Source of the DNA: Kiritimatiellia bacterium
GTDB lineage: Bacteria > Verrucomicrobiota > Kiritimatiellia > RFP12 > UBA1067
DNA: 13,813 bases
NCBI GenBank assembly: GCA_900767325.1
Contig: CAAFYT010000044.1
Span: 1 to 13,813, forward strand
Reading direction: 5' to 3'
Positions 7,501-13,641 of this stretch are shown here, piece after piece; position 1 is the stretch's first letter; each line of letters begins with the position of its first letter. The translations under genes and the position numbers were made by a program. Below the pieces are notes generated by a model. The model was given only the letters and a program-made list of their open reading frames with translations. It had not been told where the DNA came from and made no database searches.

Positions 7501-8139
7501 ATGAAACTCGGAAAGATCATCTCGATGTTCAAGCCCGGTTCGATCGGCAAGACCGACCTCGGGATCCTCAAGGTGGCGTTCATGGTCGCCGCGCTCGACG
7601 GCGATGTGACGGACGCGGAGTTCAAGGCGTTCGAGGCCCTGGCGAAGAAGACGAAGGGCGCGACGCCGAAGTCCATCGCCGCCGCGCGGGAGGAGGCGAT
7701 GCGCGCGGCCGGCTACCTCATGCTGCTGGCTCGGCGCGTGAGCGTGGCGCAGCTCGTGAAGGCGTTCATCGCCGAGGCGAAGGCGGCGCTGCCGGGCGGC
7801 TTCGCCAACCTTTCGATCGAGGAGATCCGCCGCGCCATCGTCGTCTGGATCGCGATGGGGCTGAGCGACGGCGACTACTCGGCGCGCGAGCGCGCGTGCA
7901 TCGAGGCGCTGCGCCGGCTCTTCGCGGAACTGAAGGTCATGAGCATCGAGCAGGAGGAGTATCGCAAGCTCGCGCTGATTCCCGCCTATCGGCAGGCCAC
8001 GCTGCTCGGCGCGAGCTCCGGAACGCTCGCGGTCATCACGAAGGACTTCGTCTCCCGCGTGGAGGACATGATGGCCCTCACGGGCGATGACGCGGACGCG
8101 GCGAAGGAGCTGAAGCGCCTGATCGCCGACGGCGAATGA
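7501..8139 (+). CDS. TerB-like helical protein, paralog B
   Basis: This 212-residue soluble protein is the tandem paralog of the preceding gene. It has the same two acidic segments, VAFMVAALDGDVTDAEFKAF (25-44) and IAMGLSDGDYSARERACIEALR (117-138), with a longer loop between them, and both proteins share the AALP-GGF/RGF stretch. Both end in a helix closing with SLIATGE or RLIADGE. The first acidic site is richer here (DGDVTDAE against DGAVLPSE in paralog A), so metal binding, if real, is more likely in this copy. Start ATG 7501 has a strong Shine-Dalgarno (GGAAGGAG, 7483-7490). Its TGA overlaps the ATG of the phosphatase gene (ATGA at 8136-8139). Function unknown; the TerB/DUF533 resemblance is a pattern-based inference. 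Confidence 0.8.
   Translation: MKLGKIISMFKPGSIGKTDLGILKVAFMVAALDGDVTDAEFKAFEALAKKTKGATPKSIAAAREEAMRAAGYLMLLARRVSVAQLVKAFIAEAKAALPGGFANLSIEEIRRAIVVWIAMGLSDGDYSARERACIEALRRLFAELKVMSIEQEEYRKLALIPAYRQATLLGASSGTLAVITKDFVSRVEDMMALTGDDADAAKELKRLIADGE
7862..7913 (+). repeat. 52-bp perfect repeat, copy 2 (in paralog B)
   Basis: Identical to 7198-7249 in paralog A. The identity ends at 7913, where A continues with G and B with C, and begins at 7862 after a differing base. Confidence 0.9.
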
Positions 8140-10778
8140 GGGCGGCGTCGCGGTTTCTGGGCGCGCTGGTCGTCGTGGCCGCCTTCGCGGTCACGGTCGA
8201 GGCGGTTCGCGTGCGCAGTCTGCGGCGCGAGGCGCGCGAGGCGATGCGCATCGGCATTGAGGATGTCGCCCGGCGCGTCCGCACGACTTCGGACAATCTC
8301 GCGACCGTCATCGATCTCAACAACAAGAGCATCATCGCCAAGGCGCGTGCATTTGCGCGCATTGTCGCGGAGGATCCGTCGATTCTTGCCGATCATGAGC
8401 GCTTTGCCTCGTTTTGCAAGGTTCTCGATGTGGAGGAGCTTCATGTCAGCGATGAACGCGGAGTTTTGATCCAATCGGTCCCAACAGGTTCCGTCGGCTT
8501 TGATATGAACTCGGCTGAGCAGTCGCGTCCATTTGTGCGGGCGATTACTGATAAGTCGTTTGAGATGGTGCAAGATCCCAGCATCAAGCCCACGGATGGA
8601 AAGGTGTTTCAGTATGCGGGCGTGGCGCGGCTCGATCATCCTGGCATTGTGCAGGTCGGCCATCGCGCCGAACGCGTTGCCGAGGCGAGGCGATTGGCAG
8701 ATATTGACGCCATTGCGACTTCGACGCGCATCGGGCGCAATGGGCGCGTTAAGATCTCGAAGCTGACCGATTCGAGCGCGCCAGTATTGGGGCTTTGCGA
8801 GGTGTCGGATGGTGATGAACGGCGCTATGTGCTCGATGCGAACGTCGGAGCGCATCGCGTGATTGTTACGATGCCGATTGTTGGGCTGAGCTTGGCGAAT
8901 GATGGACCGTTTCTCTTTCTCTGTCTTTTCGATGTGCTGATTGTGCTGGTGATGCTCTTCACCGCGTTGCCATCGGTTAAGGGTATGCTCGCGCGCAATT
9001 TCCATACGCTTGCCGTGCTTTTTGGCGGCAAGGCGGCTCATCATTCTCGCAAGCGGAGTGGGGAGATTCGTCATCTGATGTTCAATCCCGTAACATTTGC
9101 GTGCGGTGCGGCTTTCATCTGCACGGCTGTTGTTTGTTGGCTCTTCTTCTCCCATTCCGCGCGAATCCAAGCTGAAGATGCGCTCATCAAGGCGGCGGCG
9201 GACCTGCGTAACCAGATCGACACGTGCGTCGATCAGCAGCTCTTCTATCAGGGCAACGCCATCTGCAAGAACTACGGCTCGCCGGAGGCGATGTCCGTCG
9301 AGGTCGTGAAGGAGATCATGCGCCGCTACGATCTCGACGAGCTGAACGTCATCGATTCGCGCGGCGTGATCATCTCGGGCGATCTCGCCGAGATCGGCTT
9401 TGAGATGGCGTCCAACCCGAATTCGGCGAAGTTCAATCGCCTTTTGGAGGGTGGCGTCACGACCTATAGCCAGCCGTTTCGCGGCGCCATCGAGAATCCG
9501 GCCCTGCGCCGCAAGTACGCCGGCATCGCCTTCCCGCCGCCCGCGAAGGGCTACATCCAGATCGGTTTCGCGGAATCGCGCCTGAAGGACGATCTCGACT
9601 ACTATTTCGCCGATGTGGCGCACGATTGGCACATCGGCAAGTCGGGCTTCTTCATCGTGGCGAAGGACGAAACGGGCGAGATCGACTCCTGCGGCAAGAC
9701 CGACGAGTCGGGCAAGGAGGTCTTTACGCGCGGCGACACGCTCGCCGGAATCGGCTTCGACACGTCGAGCGCGCCCCGGCGCGCGGACGAGTTCTTCACC
9801 GCCCGGCTCTACGGCGAGGAGTGTCTCTGTCTCAGCGAGGTCAGGAGCTTCCACCGCTGCATTGCGGCGTTGCCCCTCGCCGAGATTTCCGGCGGCACGG
9901 TGAAGACGGTGTTCAGCACCATCGCCGTGCTGTTCGGCGTGTTCGTTCTCGTGGCGGTGTTCATGACGCGGCTTTCGGATCTCGTCGCCTCGCTCAAGAT
10001 GTACATCGCCGATGCCGCGCAGCGCGTCGAGCGGGAGATGGCGATGGCGAAGGATATCCAGACGAATGCGCTGCCCTCGGTGTTTCCGCCGTATCCCGAG
10101 AAAGTGGGGGAGATGGATGTCTTTGCGCGGATGATCGCGGCGAAGGAGGTTGGAGGGGATTTCTACGACTTCTACTTCGTCGGGCCGAACCGGTTGGCGC
10201 TGATTATCGCCGATGTTTCGGGCAAGGGCGTTCCGGCGGCGCTGTTCATGATGCGCGCGAAAGCCACCATCCAAGGGTTTTTGAAGGGTGGACTTGAAAT
10301 TTCGCGAGCGGTTGCCGAGGCGAACGACCGGCTCGCCGAATCAAACGAAGCGAATATGTTCGTTACGGCGTGGATTGGTATCGTTGATTTAGCAACTGGA
10401 CGGCTCGACTATCTAAATGCGGGACATAATCCGCCTGTTCTGCGGCTTAAAACGGGGAGCTGTCGGTATCTTGTTGAGAAAAGCGGCCCACCATTGGCGG
10501 TTATGGGAGGTCTGTCATATCGGGCACAGGCATTGCAGTTGGCGGAAGGGGATGGAATTATACTTTATACAGATGGGGTAACGGAGGCCGTCAATCGCAA
10601 ACTTGAACTTTATGGTGAAGCACGGCTTTTGGAAGAGGTCGGAAAATTGTCGGTAACGCAATCGGCTCGCGATTCGGTCGATGCCGTTGTTTCCTCCGTT
10701 GAGCAGTTTGCCAATGGCGCGGAGCAGGCCGATGACATCACCATTTTAAGCTTCATCCTCCGCCGCACCTCTCCGTAG
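8136..10778 (+). CDS. Membrane sensor PP2C/SpoIIE-type serine/threonine phosphatase
   Basis: This 880-residue protein has an N-terminal membrane segment (about 7-24), a first extracytoplasmic module (about 30-255), a membrane hairpin (about 257-277 and 319-338), a second module (about 340-585), a fourth membrane segment (about 592-610), a short helical linker, and a cytoplasmic phosphatase domain (about 630-880). The phosphatase has the PP2C metal ligands of RsbU/SpoIIE proteins: GGDFYDF (D675), ADVSGKGVPAALFM (D693), LYTDGVTEA (D813) and ADDITIL (D866/D867). Such enzymes usually dephosphorylate a STAS-domain anti-sigma antagonist; none is encoded here. The two outer modules look homologous: ELHVSDERGVLI (101-112) matches ELNVIDSRGVII (402-413), each followed by G-F-D/E-M. 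They are probably Cache-like ligand sensors. Start ATG 8136 overlaps the preceding stop. GC content varies sharply within the gene. Confidence 0.88.
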   Translation: MRAASRFLGALVVVAAFAVTVEAVRVRSLRREAREAMRIGIEDVARRVRTTSDNLATVIDLNNKSIIAKARAFARIVAEDPSILADHERFASFCKVLDVEELHVSDERGVLIQSVPTGSVGFDMNSAEQSRPFVRAITDKSFEMVQDPSIKPTDGKVFQYAGVARLDHPGIVQVGHRAERVAEARRLADIDAIATSTRIGRNGRVKISKLTDSSAPVLGLCEVSDGDERRYVLDANVGAHRVIVTMPIVGLSLANDGPFLFLCLFDVLIVLVMLFTALPSVKGMLARNFHTLAVLFGGKAAHHSRKRSGEIRHLMFNPVTFACGAAFICTAVVCWLFFSHSARIQAEDALIKAAADLRNQIDTCVDQQLFYQGNAICKNYGSPEAMSVEVVKEIMRRYDLDELNVIDSRGVIISGDLAEIGFEMASNPNSAKFNRLLEGGVTTYSQPFRGAIENPALRRKYAGIAFPPPAKGYIQIGFAESRLKDDLDYYFADVAHDWHIGKSGFFIVAKDETGEIDSCGKTDESGKEVFTRGDTLAGIGFDTSSAPRRADEFFTARLYGEECLCLSEVRSFHRCIAALPLAEISGGTVKTVFSTIAVLFGVFVLVAVFMTRLSDLVASLKMYIADAAQRVEREMAMAKDIQTNALPSVFPPYPEKVGEMDVFARMIAAKEVGGDFYDFYFVGPNRLALIIADVSGKGVPAALFMMRAKATIQGFLKGGLEISRAVAEANDRLAESNEANMFVTAWIGIVDLATGRLDYLNAGHNPPVLRLKTGSCRYLVEKSGPPLAVMGGLSYRAQALQLAEGDGIILYTDGVTEAVNRKLELYGEARLLEEVGKLSVTQSARDSVDAVVSSVEQFANGAEQADDITILSFILRRTSP

Positions 10779-10842
10779 AGTCCTCCAACTCTCTCCCACC
10801 CCCAACCTCCGCTCCGTGTTTTGCGTCCTTTCCCGGGAGGTC

Positions 10843-10966
10843 AAAAAACCCAACGGGAGTTAGAAAAAACCCAGCAGTCGGCAAGCCATTTCGCAACGGT
10901 CGAAACGCAAAAACCCAGCAGCCCAAGAGCAAAAACCCAGCAGTCGGTAAGCAAAAAGTCAACGGG
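10843..10966. repeat. Cluster of short direct repeats in the convergent intergenic gap
   Basis: The 256-base gap between the phosphatase stop and the end of the minus-strand initiator gene holds no convincing gene. It carries a spaced repeat with core AAAAACCCAGCAGTCGG. Full copies begin at 10864 and 10931, both followed by CAAGC or TAAGC. A copy at 10909 keeps AAAAACCCAGCAG, and variant copies (AAAAAACCCAACGGG at 10843, AAAAAGTCAACGGGG at 10953) lie at the edges. Read on the minus strand each copy ends in a T-run (CTGCTGGGTTTTT), downstream of the minus gene. It is not a CRISPR: the units are short, irregularly spaced and the spacers small. Bases 10779-10842 are C-rich with no clear hairpin. 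Confidence 0.75.
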
Positions 10967-11021
10967 GGGAAGACATGCTCTCGACGCCAAGACGAAAACG
11001 CTTAGCACTCAAATCGCCATT

Positions 11022-11034
11022 CTCCAGCGTGGAG
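11022..11034 (-). terminator. Small hairpin just after the initiator gene
   Basis: CTCCA-GCG-TGGAG forms a five-base perfect stem with a three-base loop directly behind the stop codon of the minus gene (11035-11037). No T-run follows immediately on either strand, so it is a weak terminator candidate at best. The T-runs of the repeats further left might complete termination. Confidence 0.3.
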
Positions 11035-12201
11035 TTAGCCGCGAGACATATTCGATATTAAATAACTGCGAATCCAATCCAGTAGTGATTCGGCTGTTGG
11101 ATTTGATAAATTGCATGTTTTCTCGAAATCATCGACTATTTTTGCAATATTTGTTTGATTATTTCCAATATAACGGTCAAACATGTCGCAAAGTTTTTCT
11201 TTATCGAGTGGTATATTGAATTTTAAACGCGCACTTGTAGCTATTTGTTCTGCACCCGACTTTACCTCATTCGGATATTCGTAGTCGCGATTCTTCTCCT
11301 CTACAATTTTCTGTTCGGCTTCAAGCTTTTTGTAAGCATCATCAAAATTTTGAGATGCGGGCTTGGGTTGAATTGGGCTAAATTGGTAATTAAGTTTGCC
11401 ATTGGCAATGGTGTCTCTGATTATCGTGATGAGATATCCTGTTGGATTTCGAATATTATCTCTGTTATTGCTAAGTATATCCTTCCAGTAGGTAATACAC
11501 TCTTTAAGTAGATGAATGTTTTCTCTATTTATCCCCAGTTTTTTAAATAAAGCTGGAGAAAGATTAGTATCTTTGCAATATTCCTCTAAAAAATCATCAT
11601 CAACAACATCGTTTGATACAGAGGACTTGTTGTTGTTGATGTTGTTGTTTTTTTGTTTATTAGAGGGGGCAATTTTTGACATTGTTCTGTCAGATTTTGA
11701 CATATCTATGTCAGAATTTGACGTAGGTTTGTCAATTTCCGACGTAGGTTTGTCAATTTCCGACACTTCTGTATCTGCCACAATCCTTGTAGGAACTGGA
11801 GGTAGTGAGATGTCTTCTTTAATGCCAAGGGAGGCAAGGTCGATGTATTCGGGGTTAAGATACTTTCCGCCATAATACTTGTGGCGATGACGGTCCATGA
11901 CCGTTTTTTGGTCGAAACCCTCCGGTAGTCGCAACTCGTAGAGAGTCGGCATATCGCCCTTGCGCTTCTTGCTTGGATTGTCGAGTGGAACGAGAAAATT
12001 GGACGCTTTCAATTTTTCCAAATGGCTGTTGACGGTATTGCGCGTCATTCGCGTCATTGCACAAAACCGTTTGTTGCCAACGGAGGCGCGAGGGTGATTA
12101 GAATCAATTACCAATTCGGCGAATTTCGTCAAAATCAACAGCCCGCCTGGACTCCCATTTTCAGGGTATTGCTGATTGACGGCATAAACAAGGTCGTACA
12201 T
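11035..12201 (-). CDS. Winged-helix replication-initiator-like protein of a mobile element
   Basis: The 388-residue protein has an N-terminal winged helix-turn-helix (about 16-92), including VGNKRFCAMTRMTRNTVNSH (41-60). A linker follows with four heptapeptide units (147-174: SEIDKPT twice, then SNSDIDM and SKSDRTM) and an Asn/Lys-rich run (182-192). A helical C-terminal part (about 200-270) contains RNPTGYLITIIRD (251-263), a stretch like the NP-x-GYL segment seen in phage replisome organizers and plasmid initiators. The order (DNA-binding domain, repeat linker, C-terminal helper-binding domain) matches lambda O-like proteins. The gene starts 3 bases after the preceding minus-strand gene, so they form an operon; no clear Shine-Dalgarno is seen. 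It is much more AT-rich than the chromosomal genes (one 60-base line near 11.2 kb counts 32% GC), a sign of transfer. A plain transcription regulator is the alternative. Confidence 0.7.
   Translation of the reverse strand: MYDLVYAVNQQYPENGSPGGLLILTKFAELVIDSNHPRASVGNKRFCAMTRMTRNTVNSHLEKLKASNFLVPLDNPSKKRKGDMPTLYELRLPEGFDQKTVMDRHRHKYYGGKYLNPEYIDLASLGIKEDISLPPVPTRIVADTEVSEIDKPTSEIDKPTSNSDIDMSKSDRTMSKIAPSNKQKNNNINNNKSSVSNDVVDDDFLEEYCKDTNLSPALFKKLGINRENIHLLKECITYWKDILSNNRDNIRNPTGYLITIIRDTIANGKLNYQFSPIQPKPASQNFDDAYKKLEAEQKIVEEKNRDYEYPNEVKSGAEQIATSARLKFNIPLDKEKLCDMFDRYIGNNQTNIAKIVDDFEKTCNLSNPTAESLLDWIRSYLISNMSRG
11627..11663. other. A/T-rich tract next to the repeats, candidate DNA-unwinding element
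   Basis: This stretch is almost only T and G on the + strand (A and C on the minus strand) and encodes the Asn/Lys-rich run of the initiator. It begins about 15 bases from the last 21-bp repeat. An AT-rich tract beside iterons is the usual place where origin DNA opens. The role is inferred. Confidence 0.45.
11678..11761. repeat. Four tandem 21-bp iteron-like repeats inside the initiator gene
   Basis: Units lie at 11678-11698, 11699-11719, 11720-11740 and 11741-11761. The last two are identical; the first two match them at 13 and 12 of 21 positions. Every unit begins with GAC and has TGTCA at positions 11-15, so the conserved core recurs every 21 bases, two helical turns. The flanking 21-base windows on both sides lose the core. 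They encode the heptapeptide repeats of the protein. The layout resembles the four iterons of the lambda origin inside gene O. Confidence 0.8.
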
Positions 12202-12204
12202 GGC

Positions 12205-12858
12205 TTATAACTCGATATATTTGAGTTCCAGACGAAGGCGCTTGCAAGCCGATTGCAGCTTGTTGACAAAATCCATGGCAACTTCTTCGCGCAAGCACTG
12301 GCGATAGGTGGCGGTGCGTGTTTCAAGCAGGGCTTTCAATTCGAGCCACTCCAACGCCGCGTCGTGCGCCTTATTTCGCTTAAGGAACTTAGCGGCAAAA
12401 AGGCAAAGATCATCGAGTAGCTTAAAAAGAGCTGTTTGCGCCTTGAATTCGTCGGTCGCCTCGCGTAGGCAGATGTTGCCATTGGCGAACGGTCGAAGCG
12501 CTTCGCGACTGCGGGATTTGAGCTTTTTGTACGCCTCGACAATTTCCGTTTCCGAGAGGAGATCGGAAAATTCCCATGAAGGATACATCAAGACCATAAA
12601 AGTGGAAAGCAATCTTGCGAGAACGCGATAGATAGTCTCTTCGGGATATTCGGGGAAGGTAAAGAATTTCGCCTTTTTTCGTTTAAGCGAATTGAAGCAA
12701 TCCTCAATCTTGGGAAAGACGACATTGAAGCGGTTGACGAACACCGCTTTGGTTTCGCTCTTGGCGTATTTTTCACGCGCGTTTTGCGCGACTTCCCGCT
12801 GAATGGCGGACATTAACGGTGCGAGTTCTTTGCGAATAGCTGCTGCATTTGTTTTCAT
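12205..12858 (-). CDS. Unknown helical protein (217 residues), mobile-element operon
   Basis: I do not recognise this family. The chosen start is ATG at 12858, eight bases after a TGTTATAAT extended -10 box, so the message would be leaderless. The open frame extends 29 codons further upstream to 12945, but that part crosses the promoter and has no ribosome site. The protein is rich in charged and hydrophobic helical residues, with no signal peptide or membrane segment and no cysteine or histidine metal motif. A basic, aromatic stretch (KRKKAKFFTFPEYPEETIY, about residues 59-77) stands out. It ends 3 bases before the initiator gene, so the two should be co-transcribed and may act together in replication or maintenance of the element. 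GC content is lower than in the chromosomal part but higher than in the initiator gene. Confidence 0.7.
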   Translation of the reverse strand: MKTNAAAIRKELAPLMSAIQREVAQNAREKYAKSETKAVFVNRFNVVFPKIEDCFNSLKRKKAKFFTFPEYPEETIYRVLARLLSTFMVLMYPSWEFSDLLSETEIVEAYKKLKSRSREALRPFANGNICLREATDEFKAQTALFKLLDDLCLFAAKFLKRNKAHDAALEWLELKALLETRTATYRQCLREEVAMDFVNKLQSACKRLRLELKYIEL

Positions 12859-12865
12859 ACCGCGT

Positions 12866-12874
12866 ATTATAACA
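12866..12874 (-). promoter_or_regulatory. Extended -10 promoter for the minus-strand operon
   Basis: Read on the minus strand the site is TGTTATAAT: a perfect TATAAT with the upstream TGn of extended -10 promoters. No good -35 box is seen at 16-18 bases (AACAAA at 17). The predicted start of transcription falls at or next to the A of the ATG at 12858. Confidence 0.65.
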
Positions 12875-12945
12875 TAATGACATTGGGTTTTGTTCATGTT
12901 GTGTGATAGTTCCGAAAGGGGGGAAATTTGATTTTGGCGAGACAC

Positions 12946-12974
12946 TTGGCCTCAAGGCGAGGATTTGGTATACT
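12946..12974 (+). promoter_or_regulatory. Sigma70-type promoter upstream of the RhuM gene
   Basis: TTGGCC (12946-12951), 17-base spacer, TATACT (12969-12974), preceded by TGG (extended -10). It would give a leader of about 115 bases before the RhuM start. A 14-codon reading frame (from ATG 12982 to TAG 13026) begins eight bases after the -10 box, the same geometry as the leaderless minus-strand gene. Confidence 0.6.
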
Positions 12975-13061
12975 ACCTATGATGAATTTCAGTCAGCAAC
13001 CAATGGAGAGACGAACTAACCATTAGACGCGAAAATCGGTGGAGTAACGCACTGATTGATG

Positions 13062-13070
13062 TGGTAGCAT
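13062..13070 (+). promoter_or_regulatory. Possible second extended -10 site close to the RhuM gene
   Basis: TGGTAGCAT lies 28 bases before the ATG at 13099 and resembles the TGGTATCAT and TGGTATACT sites elsewhere in the window. No matching -35 box is visible, and the hexamer has only 4 of 6 consensus bases. Confidence 0.35.
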
Positions 13071-13098
13071 TAGTTTGTTTAAAGAAAGAGTGATCGTT

Positions 13099-13641
13099 AT
13101 GAAAGACGAGAACAGGGAAATTGTGATATATCAGACATCTGCCGGCGATAATATGCCGGTTCAGACGGATGGAGAGACGGTGTGGATGACGATTGGGCAG
13201 ATGGTGAAACTACTTGGCCGTGATCGAACGGTCATTCTTCGGCATTTGAACAGTGCGATAAGAGAGGGTGAGTTGGATCGTGGGATTAATGTGCGGAATT
13301 TGCACATTATTCAGAGTGGCAAGGGCCGTCCAGAGTTGATTTATGATCTTGATTCGCTGATTTCGGTTGGCTATCGTGTTAAATCGGCTGAAGGAGTTCG
13401 CTTTCGTCGTTGGGCGACGCGCGTCTTGCGGGAGATGCTGTTGAAGCGAGTTGAAGATGTGCGCGAAATCGCCAAATTGAAACGGCGTATGGACGTCGCT
13501 GAAGGTGATATCAAGCAGATCAAGGGCGGCATGAACTATCTTGTGAAGCAGCTTTCGGGCCCAGATGCGCCGCGCCGCAAGATTGGGTTCGGCGCCAAGC
13601 CCGGCGAAACCTCCGATACGCCCTACGGTCGAGCGAAGTGA
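13099..13641 (+). CDS. RhuM-family protein, short form
   Basis: RhuM-family proteins are common on genomic islands and mobile elements; their biochemical role is not settled. The 180-residue protein shows the family's N-terminal domain in order: EIVIYQTSAGDNMPVQTDGE (7-26), TVWMTIGQMVKLLGRDRTVI (27-46), a helix-turn-helix-like part RHLNSAIREGEL, YDLDSLISVGYRVKS (82-96), and GVRFRRWATRVLREMLLK (99-116). A likely coiled coil follows (about 119-152), then a basic tail KIGFGAKPGETSDTPYGRAK. Most members exceed 300 residues, so this is either a natural short form or truncated. ATG 13099 is preferred to a TTG start at 13075: the family starts here, and purine-rich GAAAGAG lies 8 bases upstream. It is transcribed away from the minus-strand operon across a shared promoter region. 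Confidence 0.85.
   Translation: MKDENREIVIYQTSAGDNMPVQTDGETVWMTIGQMVKLLGRDRTVILRHLNSAIREGELDRGINVRNLHIIQSGKGRPELIYDLDSLISVGYRVKSAEGVRFRRWATRVLREMLLKRVEDVREIAKLKRRMDVAEGDIKQIKGGMNYLVKQLSGPDAPRRKIGFGAKPGETSDTPYGRAK

Noticed and set aside
7986..10274. Long minus-strand open frame of 762 codons opposite the phosphatase gene
   Set aside because: Its product is low-complexity Arg/His/Asp/Glu-rich text, typical of the antisense of GC-rich coding DNA. The plus frame has clear PP2C motifs and membrane segments.
10753..10962. Small minus-strand gene with repeated TAGFF/GFF residues
   Set aside because: The repetitive peptide is simply the translation of the intergenic repeats; TTG start, no ribosome site, and it overlaps the end of the phosphatase gene.
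10843..10966. CRISPR array
   Set aside because: Repeat units are short (13-22 bases), unevenly spaced and partly degenerate, without uniform spacers or cas genes.
11516..11875. Plus-strand frame of 119 codons opposite the initiator repeats
   Set aside because: Its repeated DVGLSIS text is the antisense of the 21-bp repeats; the minus frame has the coherent winged-helix protein.
12859..12945. 29-codon upstream extension of the unknown minus-strand gene
   Set aside because: It spans the TGTTATAAT promoter and has no Shine-Dalgarno; ATG 12858 fits better.
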